A stretch of 64,000 nt of DNA from Pseudogemmobacter humi (GCF_900609055.1 NZ_UXAW01000086.1:1-64000); one strand, 5' to 3'; numbered from the stretch's first letter, positions 8,614-18,429 are shown. The notes: a model not told the origin generated them from the letters alone. Made by a program: numbers and translations.

Positions 8614-9594
8614 TCAGCCGCGTGCGCGGCGTCCGCCCCGGCGTCCTGCGGTGGCCGAAGAGGCCGCGGCCGAGGCTTCGGAGAAGCTCAGCCCGCCCTC
8701 GACCGCCTCGATCACCTTCGAGAAGCGGATCCATTCGCCGCCGTTCGGATCATGGTTCATCAGGAAGTTGGCGGCGCGGATCGCCTCCATCTCCTGCTGG
8801 CGCACCGGGTTCATGATCGCCGAGGTCATGCCGGCGCAGATCGCCATCGGCAGGAAGGCCCCGTTGATCCCGTGACGGTGCGGCAGGCCGAACGAGATGT
8901 TCGAGGCGCCGCAGGTGGTGTTCACGCCCAGCTCGTCGCGCAGACGGCGCACGAGGGTAAAGACCTGCTGACCGGCCGAGCCCATCGCGCCCACCGGCAT
9001 CACCAGCGGATCGACCACGATGTCATGCGCCGGAATGCCGAAATCGGCGGCGCGCTCGACGATCTTTTTCGCCACCGCAAACCGCACATCCGGGTCGGGC
9101 GAGATGCCGGTATCGTCGTTCGAGATCGCCACCACCGGCACGTTGTATTTCTTGACCAGCGGCAGAACCAGCTCCAGCCGCTCCTCCTCGCCGGTGACCG
9201 AGTTCAGCAGCGGACGGCCCTCGCAGGCCATCAGCCCCGCCTCCAGCGCGCCCGGCACCGACGAGTCGATGCACAAGGGCACGTCGACCGTCTGCTGCAC
9301 GATCTCGACCAGCTGCTTCATCAGCGGCGGCTCGACGAAATTGTTGTCGGCGTAGCGCGGATCCTTCGCCATCATATTGGTGAAGACGGCGCCCGAGTTG
9401 ATGTCGAGGACGGTGGCGCCGCAGGCGACCTGTTCCAGCGCATCCTTGATGACGGTGTCGAAATTCCCTGCCTCAAGCTCGGCGGCAAGCTTCTTGCGGC
9501 CGGTCGGATTGATCCGCTCGCCGATCACGCAAAAGGGTTCGTCGAAACCGATGATGACGGTTTTCGTCTTGGATTCTATGACGGTGCGGGTCAT
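8614..9594 (-). CDS. Methyltetrahydrofolate:corrinoid methyltransferase (pterin-binding)
   Basis: The 326-residue product belongs to the pterin-binding TIM-barrel family that moves the methyl group of 5-methyl-THF to or from a corrinoid protein. Visible signatures are FCVIGERINPTGRKK, TVLDINSGAV, CIDSSVPGALEAGL, LLNSVTGEEERLE and ISNDDTG. The start at 9594 gives MTRTVIESKTKTVII. It is the last of three minus-strand genes after a MetF-like gene and a small 'virulence factor' gene. No corrinoid-binding subunit or activator is next to it, which is odd for this family. The tail is Ala/Arg/Gly-rich. Confidence 0.88.
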   Translation of the reverse strand: MTRTVIESKTKTVIIGFDEPFCVIGERINPTGRKKLAAELEAGNFDTVIKDALEQVACGATVLDINSGAVFTNMMAKDPRYADNNFVEPPLMKQLVEIVQQTVDVPLCIDSSVPGALEAGLMACEGRPLLNSVTGEEERLELVLPLVKKYNVPVVAISNDDTGISPDPDVRFAVAKKIVERAADFGIPAHDIVVDPLVMPVGAMGSAGQQVFTLVRRLRDELGVNTTCGASNISFGLPHRHGINGAFLPMAICAGMTSAIMNPVRQQEMEAIRAANFLMNHDPNGGEWIRFSKVIEAVEGGLSFSEASAAASSATAGRRGGRRARG

Positions 9595-9617
9595 TCTTCG
9601 TCCTGTTTCTGAAGATG

Positions 9618-10532
9618 TCAGGCCGCGCGGGCCGGTTTGCCCGACAGGCCGCCATTGGCGGTGACCCATTCGGCATTGGTCTTGATCCCGCCCAGCGGGA
9701 AGAAATGCACCTGCTCGATCCCGAAGCCGGGATTGGCGGCCTTATGGGCGGCCAGCGCGTTCAGCACATCGGTCGGCTCGTAGGGCAGAAGCAGCTTGGT
9801 CACGTCGAGCGCGCGCTTTTGCAGCACCTTGAGCGAGGGGCCGACGCCGCAGGCGATGGCGAATTTGATCAGGGTTTGCAGCTTGGCGGGGCCCGCGACG
9901 CCGATATGGACCGGCAGATCCACGCCCTCGGCCTTCAGCCGGTCCACCCATGCGATCACCGGGGCGGCGTCGAAGCAGAACTGCGTCGCCATCGCCATTT
10001 TCGCATCGGTGCGCTCGGCGAAGGCGGTTTTCCAGCGCGCGGCTTCCATCACGGCGCGGTCCGAGCCGTCGGGGTCGATATCCTTGTTGCCCTCGGGGTG
10101 ACCGGCGACATGCAGCCGCTCGAACCCGTCAAAAGCGCCCGATTCCAGGAGTTGCATCGAGGAATGGTATTCGCCATGCGGGGTGGCGACGCCGCCCGCC
10201 AGCATGAGGCCCTGGCGCACGCCCACATCCTTGTAGCGCGACACCCAGTCGGTGAGGGTGGCCTTGTCCTTGATGATGCGGGCCGGGAAATGCGGCATCA
10301 CCGCGAAGCCCTCGTCGCCGATCCGCTTCGCGGTGGCGACCATCTCCTCGATCGGGGTGCCCTCGATATGGGCGATATAGACCCGGGTGCCCAGGGGCAG
10401 GATGGCGCGGAAATCCGCGACCTTCTCGGCGGTGCGCGGCATCACCTCGATGGACCAGCCTTTCAGGAAGGCCTCCAGATCGGCCCCGGAAGCGGCGGGG
10501 GCGGCGGGCTTGCGGAAAGAAAACAGGGCCAT
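9618..10532 (-). CDS. Methylenetetrahydrofolate reductase-like protein
   Basis: The 304-residue product resembles the MTHFR TIM barrel, which interconverts methylene-THF and methyl-THF. Clear blocks are FSIEVMPRTAEK-like residues early (KGWSIEVMPRTAEKVADF), IAHIEGTPIEEMV, QGLMLAGGVATPHGEY, MATQFCFDA and the C-terminal FGIEQVHFFPLGGIKTN. The start at 10532 is chosen because AAGGAG lies 6 bases before this ATG, inside a longer in-frame extension. It sits 23 bases before the methyl-THF:corrinoid methyltransferase gene, so it probably feeds methyl-THF to or takes it from that enzyme. It is not clearly the main MetF of methionine synthesis. Confidence 0.82.
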   Translation of the reverse strand: MALFSFRKPAAPAASGADLEAFLKGWSIEVMPRTAEKVADFRAILPLGTRVYIAHIEGTPIEEMVATAKRIGDEGFAVMPHFPARIIKDKATLTDWVSRYKDVGVRQGLMLAGGVATPHGEYHSSMQLLESGAFDGFERLHVAGHPEGNKDIDPDGSDRAVMEAARWKTAFAERTDAKMAMATQFCFDAAPVIAWVDRLKAEGVDLPVHIGVAGPAKLQTLIKFAIACGVGPSLKVLQKRALDVTKLLLPYEPTDVLNALAAHKAANPGFGIEQVHFFPLGGIKTNAEWVTANGGLSGKPARAA

Positions 10533-10567
10533 CAGTCGCTCCTTCAGCGAGGGTTTCATGGCAGAGA

Positions 10568-10882
10568 TCAGGCGCCGGGACGGGGCAGCGCCCAGCCTTC
10601 GTTGGCGATCAGTTCCCTGATGCGGTCGGTGTCGTATTCGCGGTCCAGCCGGGCGGCGATGTCGCGGGCCAGGTCGTCCTGATCGCCCTCGGCCTCGCCT
10701 TCGCTGACCTTGCGCCATTCGGCCAGATAGGCGTCGGAATCGCGCGCGCCGATCTTCATGGCGCAGCGGTCGATCGCCTGTTCAAAGCGTTCGGGCAGTT
10801 GCACCTTGGCACCGCGGCGTCCCTTGCCCACGATGACCTGGGCAGGAATGTCTCTCCAACAGACGATGGTGACTTCGGGCAT
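10568..10882 (-). CDS. Small 'virulence factor' family protein, 104 aa
   Basis: This looks like the small family annotated only as 'virulence factor', which in this bacterial group I recall accompanying MetF-like and corrinoid methyltransferase genes. The start MPEVTIVCWRDIPAQVIV is followed by RRGAKVQLPERFEQAIDRCAMKIG; the C-terminal half is acidic and helical and ends EGWALPRPGA. It has two Cys and no signal peptide. It is the first gene of the minus-strand trio, 35 bases before the MetF-like gene. A direct role in virulence is not supported; a link to the one-carbon pair is inference from order. Confidence 0.75.
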   Translation of the reverse strand: MPEVTIVCWRDIPAQVIVGKGRRGAKVQLPERFEQAIDRCAMKIGARDSDAYLAEWRKVSEGEAEGDQDDLARDIAARLDREYDTDRIRELIANEGWALPRPGA

Positions 10883-11066
10883 GTGCGGCGATTCCCGTGC
10901 TGGCTGTGGCTCACTGTGTAATCGCCGGAAAACGTCCCGCGCGGTCGGTTTTCGACATGGCGCGCGCTTCCAGCGACCCGGGCACTGTCGCAACCGCGAC
11001 GTATTCGCGCAAGCCGCCTTTCGGCGCCCCTTCGGCAGGCCGTTTGCGGCTTGTGACAGCCGCGCC

Positions 11067-11095
11067 TTGTCAGAACCCGGTGCTGCGTCTACATT
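11067..11095 (+). promoter_or_regulatory. Candidate promoter of ppx/gppA
   Basis: TTGTCA (11067-11072) and TACATT (11090-11095) are separated by exactly 17 bases, 26 bases before the chosen start, in the divergent 239-base region. Confidence 0.5.
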
Positions 11096-11121
11096 CACCT
11101 CAACCAGATATGGAGGGCGGT

Positions 11122-12255
11122 ATGACGCCCGGGCGTCCCCATGGGGCGGACGCGACGCCGGTTCCGGTCGGGCAGGGTGATTCCGGCCCGCGTTTCGGCG
11201 ATCCGTCTGACCCCGCAGGCCGGGGCTCGGCGCTTTATGCGGCGCTGGACCTCGGCACCAATTCGTGCCGGATGCTGATCGCCCAGCCGAGGGGCGCGCA
11301 GTTCACCGTCACCGACAGTTTTTCCAAGACCGTGCAGCTTGGCGCGGGGCTTGAGGCATCGGGACGGCTCAGCCGGACCTCGATGGCGCGCACCATCCAG
11401 GCGCTGCGGATCTGTCAGAAGAAGATCGAGAAGAGCGGCGTCACCCGGATGCGTCTGGTGGCGACCGAAGCCTGCCGCCGCGCCCGCAACGCCCGCGACT
11501 TCATCCGCCAGGTGCGGCGCGAGACCGGGATGGCGCTGGAAATCATCTCGCCCGAAGAGGAGGCGCGGCTCGCCGTCGTCTCCTGCGCGCCGCTGGTCTC
11601 GGCAGAGACCGAGCAACTTCTGGTGGTGGATATCGGCGGCGGCTCGACCGAACTGGTCTGGATCGACCTCTCCGGCGTGCCGCCCTGGGAGCGCGCCCGC
11701 GCGATCATGCGGCTGCGGATGGGGTTCAACCAGCCCGGCACCGGGCCGCAGGCGCGGGTGGTGGACTGGATCTCGGTCAAGCTGGGCGTCGCCACGCTGA
11801 AAGACCAGTTCCAGGATGTCGAGGACGATGCCGCGCGTTTCGCGCTGATGTCCTGGTTCTTCGAGGAAAACCTCTCCAGCTTCAGCCCCTATCACGCCCA
11901 GTCCCGGCGCGAGGGGTTCCAGATCATCGGCACCTCGGGCACGGTGACGACCGTCGCCGCCTCCTGGCTGGGGCTGCGCCGCTATGACCGCGCCAAGGTC
12001 GACGGGCTCCAGATGACCTCGGGCCAGATCGACACGGTGATCCGCGATTATCTCGCGCTCGGCCCTGAGGGGCGGCGCTCGGACCCCAGGATCGGCCGCG
12101 ACCGCCATACGCTGATCATGTCGGGCGCGGCGATCCTGCAGGCGCTGATGCGGATCTGGCCGACGGATCGTCTTTCCGTGGCGGATCGCGGTCTGCGCGA
12201 AGGGCTGCTATATGCGCAGATGAGCGCCGACGGCGTGCTGGAAGAAGGGCCCTGA
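11122..12255 (+). CDS. Ppx/GppA family phosphatase
   Basis: Members hydrolyse inorganic polyphosphate or pppGpp and belong to the actin-like ATPase superfamily. The 377-residue product has the phosphate-1 motif [13 protein letters not shown], the EACRRARN segment, the glycine-rich [15 protein letters not shown] and the [16 protein letters not shown] block. The start at 11122 is supported by GGAGG 5 bases upstream. It lacks the C-terminal HD domain of long Ppx enzymes, so whether it is an exopolyphosphatase or a pppGpp phosphatase cannot be told from sequence. Only 2 bases separate it from rlmE, so the two are one transcript. Confidence 0.9.
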   Translation: MTPGRPHGADATPVPVGQGDSGPRFGDPSDPAGRGSALYAALDLGTNSCRMLIAQPRGAQFTVTDSFSKTVQLGAGLEASGRLSRTSMARTIQALRICQKKIEKSGVTRMRLVATEACRRARNARDFIRQVRRETGMALEIISPEEEARLAVVSCAPLVSAETEQLLVVDIGGGSTELVWIDLSGVPPWERARAIMRLRMGFNQPGTGPQARVVDWISVKLGVATLKDQFQDVEDDAARFALMSWFFEENLSSFSPYHAQSRREGFQIIGTSGTVTTVAASWLGLRRYDRAKVDGLQMTSGQIDTVIRDYLALGPEGRRSDPRIGRDRHTLIMSGAAILQALMRIWPTDRLSVADRGLREGLLYAQMSADGVLEEGP

Positions 12256-12257
12256 TC

Positions 12258-13001
12258 ATGACGAAACCGCCTTCGGGCAAACAGACCTCGGGCCGCGGCC
12301 AGCGCGACCTGCGGGTCAAGGTCAAGACTGCCAAGGGGCGCCGGCTGTCCTCGACGCTCTGGCTGGAGCGGCAGCTGAACGACCCCTATGTCGCCCGCGC
12401 GAAGCGCGAGGGCTATCGCGGCCGCGCGGCGTTTAAGATCATGGAACTCGACGACCGTTACGAATTTCTGAAACCCGGGGCGCGGGTGGTCGATCTGGGC
12501 TGCGCGCCTGGCGGCTGGTGCCAGGTGGCGGTGCCGCGGATCAACGCGCTCGGCGAGAATGCGAAGAAGCCGCAGGGAAGGATCATCGGCGTCGATCTGC
12601 AAGAGGTCGAGCCGATCGCGGGGGTGGAGCTGCTGCTGCTCGATTTCCTCGCCGAGGGGGCCGAGGACCAGGTCAAGGCCCTGCTGGGCGGCCGCGCCGA
12701 TGTGGTGATGAGCGACATGGCCGCCGCCGCCTCGGGCCACAAGGGCACCGACCATCTGCGCATCATTGCGCTGATCGAGGCCGCGCTGGCCTTCGCCTAT
12801 GATGTGCTGGAGGACGGCGGCACTTTCGTCGCCAAGGTGCTGGCGGGCGGGGCCGAGAACCAGATGCAGGCCGAACTCAAGCGCAACTTCACCAAAGTCG
12901 CCAATGTGAAGCCGCCGTCGAGCCGGGCGGATTCGTCGGAGAAATTCGTGATCGCGATGGGATTCAGGGGCAGGGCGCGCGAGACCGGCGAGGGAGAGTG
13001 A
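12258..13001 (+). CDS. rlmE: 23S rRNA (uridine-2'-O)-methyltransferase
   Basis: RlmE (FtsJ/RrmJ) methylates the 2'-O of U2552 in the 23S A-loop, a late step of 50S assembly. The 247-residue product has SAM motif [14 protein letters not shown] and the catalytic K-D-K-E tetrad: Lys in [10 protein letters not shown], Asp in [12 protein letters not shown], Lys in TFVAKVL and Glu in SSEKFV. A basic N-terminal leader (about 40 residues) precedes the fold and would help rRNA binding. It directly follows the Ppx/GppA gene. Confidence 0.96.
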   Translation: MTKPPSGKQTSGRGQRDLRVKVKTAKGRRLSSTLWLERQLNDPYVARAKREGYRGRAAFKIMELDDRYEFLKPGARVVDLGCAPGGWCQVAVPRINALGENAKKPQGRIIGVDLQEVEPIAGVELLLLDFLAEGAEDQVKALLGGRADVVMSDMAAAASGHKGTDHLRIIALIEAALAFAYDVLEDGGTFVAKVLAGGAENQMQAELKRNFTKVANVKPPSSRADSSEKFVIAMGFRGRARETGEGE

Positions 13002-13070
13002 TACCGCTCGGACCGCCGCGCGCCCGGACTGCGGACATGCGGCGGAACATGTGAGGGCAGGCGGTGCGTC

Positions 13071-13700
13071 TCAGACGGTCAGCGTCCCGTCCCCGAGCGC
13101 GTCCCGCAGCGCATCCACCGCCGCGGCGAGCCTTTCGTCGATCACATGCAGATATTGCGTCCAGTCGGCCAGTTCGCGCAGGTCCCCGGCCCCGTCCGAG
13201 ATGCCGCGCAGGCCGATCAGCGGGATCGCGAATCTTTGCGCCGCGCGCAGATGGGCGAAGGTCTCCATATCCACCATCTCCTCGGCGATGGCGTCGTAAC
13301 CGCTGCCGCTGACGATATTCGCCCCGGTCGAGAGGCTGGCGGCGGGCAGGCCGGGGATGCGGTGCGAGAGCTCGATCCGCGCGGGCAGGTCCAGAAACGG
13401 CGTGCGCCCGCGCTCGAAGCCGAGGGCCGAGGCGTCCATGTCGCGATAGGCCAGGCTTGCGACCTGATAGACCTGCGCCTGCGCCAGCGCGCGCGACCCG
13501 GCCGATCCCAGCGAGACGATCAGCCGCGGCCGCTGTTCCATCGCCGCCAGCGCGGCGGTCAGCGCCACCGCGCCCTCGACCGGGCCGACGCCGGTGATCA
13601 GCGGCGTGATACGCGCGCGCAACGCCGGGCCGTATTCCGCCTCGGCCGCCATCACGAAGAGGACCGGCACGCCTGCCATCAGATCTGTCGTCGGGGTCAT
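13071..13700 (-). CDS. Nucleosidase / purine phosphorylase-fold protein, MTA/SAH nucleosidase-like
   Basis: The 209-residue product has the nucleoside phosphorylase fold of MTA/SAH nucleosidases, which split adenine from methylthioadenosine or S-adenosylhomocysteine. Supporting blocks are PVLFVMAAEAEYG, ITGVGPVEGAVALTAAL, IVSLGSAGSRAL and near the end EEMVDMETFAHLRAA followed by GLRGISDGAGD, which matches the usual ME...R..SD catalytic region. The start at 13700 is preferred to one 11 codons upstream because it removes an unusual tail. Substrate is inferred from family only. Confidence 0.72.
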   Translation of the reverse strand: MTPTTDLMAGVPVLFVMAAEAEYGPALRARITPLITGVGPVEGAVALTAALAAMEQRPRLIVSLGSAGSRALAQAQVYQVASLAYRDMDASALGFERGRTPFLDLPARIELSHRIPGLPAASLSTGANIVSGSGYDAIAEEMVDMETFAHLRAAQRFAIPLIGLRGISDGAGDLRELADWTQYLHVIDERLAAAVDALRDALGDGTLTV

Positions 13701-13769
13701 GCTGCCTCTCGCGTTTCGCGCGAGAGGTGACACGCGCCGCGCCCGCTGGTCAAGGCGCCACCCGCCCCG

Positions 13770-15431
13770 TCAGTCCGCCGCCGGCGCGAGCTGCGCTTCG
13801 GCCCCGATCCACCATTTGTAATGGTGATGCTCGAAGGTCGCGTGCTGTTCGCAGCCATGCACGCCGGGCGCCGTGTGGCGGTAAAGGGTGCGCCAGTAGG
13901 GCTGGATCATCACGCCCTCCTGCTGGAGGATCTCTTCCAGCCGTTTCATCACCTTTGATCGCGCCTCTGCGTCGGGGATCGCCAGCGCCTCGTTCAGCAG
14001 CGCGTCGAATTCGGCGTTGGAAAAGCCCGATTCGTTCCAGGCCTCGCCGCTGCGATAGGCCACCGCCAGCACCTGGACCCCGAGCGGGCGCATGTTCCAT
14101 TCGGTGGCCGAGAACGGAAAGCTCTTCCAGTCGTTCCAGAAGGTCGCGCCCGGCAGCACCCGGCGGCGGATCTTCAGCCCGGCGTCGCGGATCTGCACCG
14201 CGATCGCGTCGCAGGTCGCCGCCTGCCAGGAATCGTCGAGCGAGATCAGCTCGAACTCGAACTCGCCATAGCCCGCCTCGCGCACCAGCCCGGCCCCGGC
14301 TTTCGGATCGGGCACCAGCGAGGGCAGCGGGTGATACTCGGGGTGCAGCGGGCAGACATGGTGGTTCTCGGCGATGGTGCCATGGCCCTGGTAGCCCAGT
14401 TCCAGCACCACCTCGTTGTCGACGCAGAGGATCAGCCCCGAGCGCACCCGCAGATCGCGGTATTCCTCTGTCTGCTGGTTGAAGCGCGCGGTCAGCGTGG
14501 CAGCGGTCGGCACCTCGCTGCGCGCCCAGCCGAGCGCGTCCAGGCTTTCGATGAACTCGCCCACCGACTGATAGGTCGCGTCGATCCGGCCCGCCGCGGC
14601 GGCCGGGACATCGGCGGCCGGGTCGGGGCCGAGGTCGTGATATTCGATCCGCTCAAGCCAGGGGCCGCCCCAGACCGCGCGGCCCCACCAGGGCAGGTCC
14701 GCCCGGACCAGCACCGCGCGGCTGCCCGCCTCGAAACTCTCGCAGCGCCAGGGGCCGGTGCCCGGCGATCCGAGCGGATCGCCGCCGTCATAACCGGGAT
14801 GCACCAGCAGGGCCGGGTAATCCGCAAGCCCCGCGATCAGCGTCACATCCGGGCCGGAGAGCACCAGCTTCACCGTCAGCGGGTCGATCACGCTGACCGC
14901 GCCGTCGCGCAGCTGGCCGGTGTCCGGGTCGCGCAGGCCCGCGCAGCGCGCCGCCATCGAGTTGCCCGCGACCGTGCCGTCGCACCAGCGCGCGAAATTA
15001 TGCGCCACATCCTGGGCGGTGAAGGGATCGCCGTTCGACCAGGTGACGCCGCCGCGCAGCTTCAGAAGATATTCGCTGGCGTCGTCGTTGGCGTCCCAGC
15101 TTTCCAGCAGCATGCCGCGGATCGTGCCGTCGTTGTCGTATTCCACCAGGCCTTCCAGCCAGCCGCGCAGGACATTGGCGATCTGGCTCCAGTCTGCGGT
15201 GCGCGGGTCTTTCAGCGCCCGCACCTCCATCGACATCCGCAGGGTGCCGCCCGGGACCGGGGTCTCCTGTGCCCGCGCGGGCGCCTGCATCCCGATCAGC
15301 CCCCAGGCCGCGGGCGCCGTCAGCCCGAGCGCGGTGGCCCGGGTCAGGAATTCGCGCCGGCTCAGCCGTCCTGCGCGCAGGTCGGAGGCGCAGATCCGGG
15401 CCGCCGGATGCAGTCTGGTGGTCTGGGGCAT
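13770..15431 (-). CDS. ABC transporter substrate-binding protein, family 5 (peptide type), Tat-exported
   Basis: The 553-residue product resembles periplasmic DppA/OppA-type binding proteins. The N-terminus carries a twin-arginine signal ([15 protein letters not shown]) and an Ala-rich region ending near PARAQE. Later come [35 protein letters not shown] and [19 protein letters not shown], the family's familiar domain I. No permease or ATPase gene is next to it; the neighbours are a nucleosidase gene and an AraC regulator 110 bases upstream in the same direction. The ligand cannot be told from sequence. Confidence 0.9.
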   Translation of the reverse strand: MPQTTRLHPAARICASDLRAGRLSRREFLTRATALGLTAPAAWGLIGMQAPARAQETPVPGGTLRMSMEVRALKDPRTADWSQIANVLRGWLEGLVEYDNDGTIRGMLLESWDANDDASEYLLKLRGGVTWSNGDPFTAQDVAHNFARWCDGTVAGNSMAARCAGLRDPDTGQLRDGAVSVIDPLTVKLVLSGPDVTLIAGLADYPALLVHPGYDGGDPLGSPGTGPWRCESFEAGSRAVLVRADLPWWGRAVWGGPWLERIEYHDLGPDPAADVPAAAAGRIDATYQSVGEFIESLDALGWARSEVPTAATLTARFNQQTEEYRDLRVRSGLILCVDNEVVLELGYQGHGTIAENHHVCPLHPEYHPLPSLVPDPKAGAGLVREAGYGEFEFELISLDDSWQAATCDAIAVQIRDAGLKIRRRVLPGATFWNDWKSFPFSATEWNMRPLGVQVLAVAYRSGEAWNESGFSNAEFDALLNEALAIPDAEARSKVMKRLEEILQQEGVMIQPYWRTLYRHTAPGVHGCEQHATFEHHHYKWWIGAEAQLAPAAD

Positions 15432-15541
15432 CGCCGTCTTTCCCTGTCACTCCGGCCCGCGGCGCGGGAAGGGGGCGGGGCCGGTCGTGCGCGCCCCGCC
15501 GGGCTATTGCGCATGTTTTCGGCGCTGGCGTCAATGCACGC

Positions 15542-16339
15542 TCAGGAGGCGCGGCGGAAGGCCGTCGGCGATTTCCCGGTCAGATGATGGAAGGCGCGGG
15601 TGAAATAGGCGGGCGAGGTGTAGCCGAGGCTCGCCGCGATATGGCCCACCGGGATTTTCGTCTCGGCCAGCAGCCGCCGGGCCTCGAAGATCCGGCGGTC
15701 CTGGAGCAGCGCCGAAGCCGGGCGGCCGCAGGCCAGCTTGCAGCAGCGCGTCAGATGGGTGGGCGTCACGTTCAGCGCGGCGGCGAATTCCGCCACCCCC
15801 ATGCCGGAACGGTATTCCTTCTCCAGCAGTTTCGAGTAGCGCGCCGCCAGCCGTCGGGTGGCGTCGGGCTTCACCGGCTCGGGCTCGGCCCGCACCACCT
15901 GACGCTCCAGCCAGACGCCGAGCAGGCCGAGATAATGCCGCGTCGCCCGGTCATGGGCGGGCACGTCGGAGTTCATCTCGCGCAGAATCGAATCGAGCAG
16001 GACGTTGATCTCCTGCTGGGCATGCACCTCGCGGATGCGCAGATGGTGCGGCTCTTTCGGCAAAGGCACGTCGCAGTTGCGGCCGAAGAACACCGCGGTG
16101 CCGAAAACCTGCTGCCCGGCGTCGAAGCCGTGCATCACGCCCGGCGGGATGAAAACCGCATTATGTGCCGTGTAGCCCCGTGTCGCCCCCTGGACCGTGA
16201 TACGGCCCTGGCCTTTGGTGAACCACAACAGGCAGGATTCCGAGAGCGAACGCATCGCCTCGACCCGCCAGCGGCCACCCGCGACAAGGCGGGGAATGGC
16301 GATCAGGCGGAGGTTGGAAATCGCGGTAAAGTCTTGCAT
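15542..16339 (-). CDS. AraC-family transcriptional regulator
   Basis: The 265-residue product has an N-terminal cupin-type sensor (LLWFTKGQGRITVQG, NAVFIPPGVMHGFDAG) and a C-terminal double helix-turn-helix (GVAEFAAALNVTPTHLTRCC, then IPVGHIAASLGYTSPAYFTR and FHHLTGKSPTAFR). It should bind DNA and respond to a small molecule. It lies 110 bases upstream of the orphan substrate-binding protein on the same strand, so control of that gene is a reasonable guess. The start at 16339 is the first in-frame ATG and gives a usual length. Confidence 0.92.
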   Translation of the reverse strand: MQDFTAISNLRLIAIPRLVAGGRWRVEAMRSLSESCLLWFTKGQGRITVQGATRGYTAHNAVFIPPGVMHGFDAGQQVFGTAVFFGRNCDVPLPKEPHHLRIREVHAQQEINVLLDSILREMNSDVPAHDRATRHYLGLLGVWLERQVVRAEPEPVKPDATRRLAARYSKLLEKEYRSGMGVAEFAAALNVTPTHLTRCCKLACGRPASALLQDRRIFEARRLLAETKIPVGHIAASLGYTSPAYFTRAFHHLTGKSPTAFRRAS

Positions 16340-16427
16340 CGTCTTGTTGTTTTCATTGCCAGCTCTGGCGCGAGGCTATGCTTTCCTTCGCCCGAAACCA
16401 AAGCAAAAAGCAGCCGGGCGGGGAAAG

Positions 16428-16460
16428 TTATCCACATAGTGGCGCGAAAGCTGTGCATAA
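16428..16460. promoter_or_regulatory. Pair of DnaA boxes in opposite orientation
   Basis: TTATCCACA at 16428-16436 is a perfect DnaA box on the plus strand. TGTGCATAA at 16452-16460 is TTATGCACA on the minus strand, also within the consensus TTATNCACA. They are 24 bases apart start to start, in the 178-base spacer between the AraC gene and miaA, upstream of the AraC start. Confidence 0.6.
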
Positions 16461-16517
16461 GTCTGTGGGCAGGCGAAAGCCCGCCTGGCGCGATTGTCGC
16501 CGCACCGGAAACAACCC

Positions 16518-17384
16518 TTACGGAAGCGCAACCTCGCGCCAGTCCTTCATGCGCGAGCGCAACCACGTCCGCTGTCGCTTGGCATATTGCCGGCTGGCAA
16601 GCTTCGCGGCCTCGGTCGCCGTCGCCAGATCCGTCTCGCCGCGCAGGTAGGCGATCAGCTCCGGCGCCCCGATCGCGCGCGACGCGGGCCGCGCCGGATC
16701 CCAGAACGGCAATTCGGCGCGCACCTCGTCCAGCGCGCCCATGGCCATCATCTGATCGAACCGCCGGTCGATCCGCGCGTTCAGCCAGTCCACATCGGGG
16801 CGGATCACCAGCGCCTCGGCCCCGGCGCGGGGCAGCAGCGCCGGGCCGGTCTGCGCCTGCCAGGCGGCCAGCCCGCGCCCCGTCGCGCGCAGCACCTCCC
16901 AGGCGCGCTGGACACGGGCGGGGTTCAGCAGGTCGATCTTCGCCGCGGTTTGCGCGTCCAGCCCCGCCAGCATCGCCGGGAAATCCGCGGCGCGCAGGCG
17001 ATCCGCCTCGGCGCGAACCTCAGGCGGCACCGGCGGCACCCCGGCCAGCCCTTCGGTCAGCGCCATGAAGTAAAGCCCGGTGCCGCCGACCACCACCACC
17101 GGCCGGTCCAGAAGCCCCTGCACCTCGCGCAGCCAGTGGCCCGCCGAATAGAGCTGATCGCGGGCCACATGACCGTAAAGCGCATGGGGCAGCGCCGCCT
17201 CGTCCCCGGCCGCGGGCCGCGCGCTCAGCACCCGCCAGCAGGCGTAGACCTGAAGCGCATCGGCATTGACCACGACCCGCCCGTCGCGCGCCGCGATCTC
17301 CATCGCCAGCGCCGATTTGCCGCTTGCCGTCGGTCCGGCGATCAGCACCGGCAATTCGCGCGAAATCGCTGAAAGATCCGGCAA
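16518..17384 (-). CDS. miaA: tRNA dimethylallyltransferase
   Basis: MiaA adds a dimethylallyl group to A37 of tRNAs that read UNN codons; the isoprenoid comes from the pathway that includes dxr at 20.6 kb. Key blocks are the P-loop [51 protein letters not shown] and the C-terminal [16 protein letters not shown]. No ATG is available near the start. A TTG at 17384 lies 8 bases after AGGAGG and is chosen; a TTG at 17405 would overlap that ribosome site. The product is then 288 residues, near the family norm. Confidence 0.93.
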   Translation of the reverse strand: MPDLSAISRELPVLIAGPTASGKSALAMEIAARDGRVVVNADALQVYACWRVLSARPAAGDEAALPHALYGHVARDQLYSAGHWLREVQGLLDRPVVVVGGTGLYFMALTEGLAGVPPVPPEVRAEADRLRAADFPAMLAGLDAQTAAKIDLLNPARVQRAWEVLRATGRGLAAWQAQTGPALLPRAGAEALVIRPDVDWLNARIDRRFDQMMAMGALDEVRAELPFWDPARPASRAIGAPELIAYLRGETDLATATEAAKLASRQYAKRQRTWLRSRMKDWREVALP

Positions 17385-17402
17385 GGCCGCTTCCTCCTGA
17401 CC

Positions 17403-17470
17403 CAAATATCCCGCAAGACACCCCGGGGGAATCCCGGCTCTGCCGGGAGGGGGGCAGGGGCCCCGCTTCC
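17403..17470. repeat. Degenerate GGATATTT-family element (copy R5)
   Basis: A half-arm AAATATCCC sits at 17404-17412. It is followed by the hairpin TCCCGGC-TCTG-CCGGGAG-like stem around 17432-17450 and a G/C stem GGGGCAGGGGCCCC like that following copy R1. The second AT-rich arm is missing. It fills most of the miaA-pyrH divergent spacer. Confidence 0.5.
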
Positions 17471-17544
17471 CCGGTTGAACCCGCGCCGGTTTTCCATCAT
17501 CTTGCGCGCCGATCCAGAACCAAAAGCAAGATCAGGGGATTCCC

Positions 17545-18297
17545 ATGTCCAGTGCAAGCAAAAAGCCCGGGCCGGAACCGGGCGTGAAATACGCCCGCGT
17601 GATGCTCAAGATCTCGGGCGAGGCGCTGATGGGGGATCAGGGCTACGGGCTGAACCCGCGCACCGTGGCGCGCATCGCCGAAGAGGTGAAGGCGGTCCAC
17701 GATCTGGGGGTCGAGATCTGCATGGTGATCGGCGGCGGCAACATCTTCCGCGGCCTCGCCGGTTCGGCCCAGGGGATGGAGCGCACCACCGCCGATTATA
17801 TGGGGATGCTCGCCACCGTGATGAACGCGCTGGCAATGCAGTCGGCGCTCGAATCCCTGGGCGTCTTTACCCGGGTGATCAGCGCGATCCCGATGGATCA
17901 GGTCTGCGAGCCCTATATCCGCCGCCGCGCCGTGCGCCACCTGGAGAAGAAGCGGGTCTGCATCTTCGCCGCCGGGACCGGCAACCCCTATTTCACCACC
18001 GACACCGCCGCGACGTTGCGCGCGAACGAGATGGGCTGCCAGGCGGTGTTCAAGGGCACCAAGGTCGATGGCGTCTACGACAAGGATCCGAAGAAACATT
18101 CGGATGCGAAGCGCTACGAGAAGGTTTCCTACGACGAGGCGCTGGAAAAGCATCTCGGCGTGATGGATGCCACCGCGATCGCGCTGGCGCGCGACAACGA
18201 CCTGCCGATCATCGTCTTCTCGCTCGACGAGCCGGGCGGCTTCCGCGGCATCCTCGCTGGCGAGGGCACCTATACGACGGTGAACGCAAAAGGCTGA
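17545..18297 (+). CDS. pyrH: UMP kinase
   Basis: PyrH phosphorylates UMP to UDP and acts as a hexamer under allosteric control by GTP and UTP. The 250-residue product shows the amino-acid-kinase fold: [49 protein letters not shown] and [14 protein letters not shown]. The ATG at 17545 follows AGGGGATTCCC. It opens the pyrH-frr-uppS-cdsA-dxr-rseP run, a widely conserved order. Confidence 0.97.
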   Translation: MSSASKKPGPEPGVKYARVMLKISGEALMGDQGYGLNPRTVARIAEEVKAVHDLGVEICMVIGGGNIFRGLAGSAQGMERTTADYMGMLATVMNALAMQSALESLGVFTRVISAIPMDQVCEPYIRRRAVRHLEKKRVCIFAAGTGNPYFTTDTAATLRANEMGCQAVFKGTKVDGVYDKDPKKHSDAKRYEKVSYDEALEKHLGVMDATAIALARDNDLPIIVFSLDEPGGFRGILAGEGTYTTVNAKG

Positions 18298-18429
18298 GGC
18301 ACCCGGTTGCCTGCCGCCGGTGCGGGGGCGCCCCACTATACCCGCGAGGCATTTCGTCCTATATGGACAAAAATCCCCCGCCCGGTGTTCCCCGGAACCG
18401 ACGGCGGGCCGAAATCAGGGAAAGACCAG

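Noticed and set aside
16340-16517. Replication origin suggested by two DnaA boxes
   Set aside because: Only two boxes, no clear AT-rich unwinding segment, and none of the usual origin neighbours in the window.
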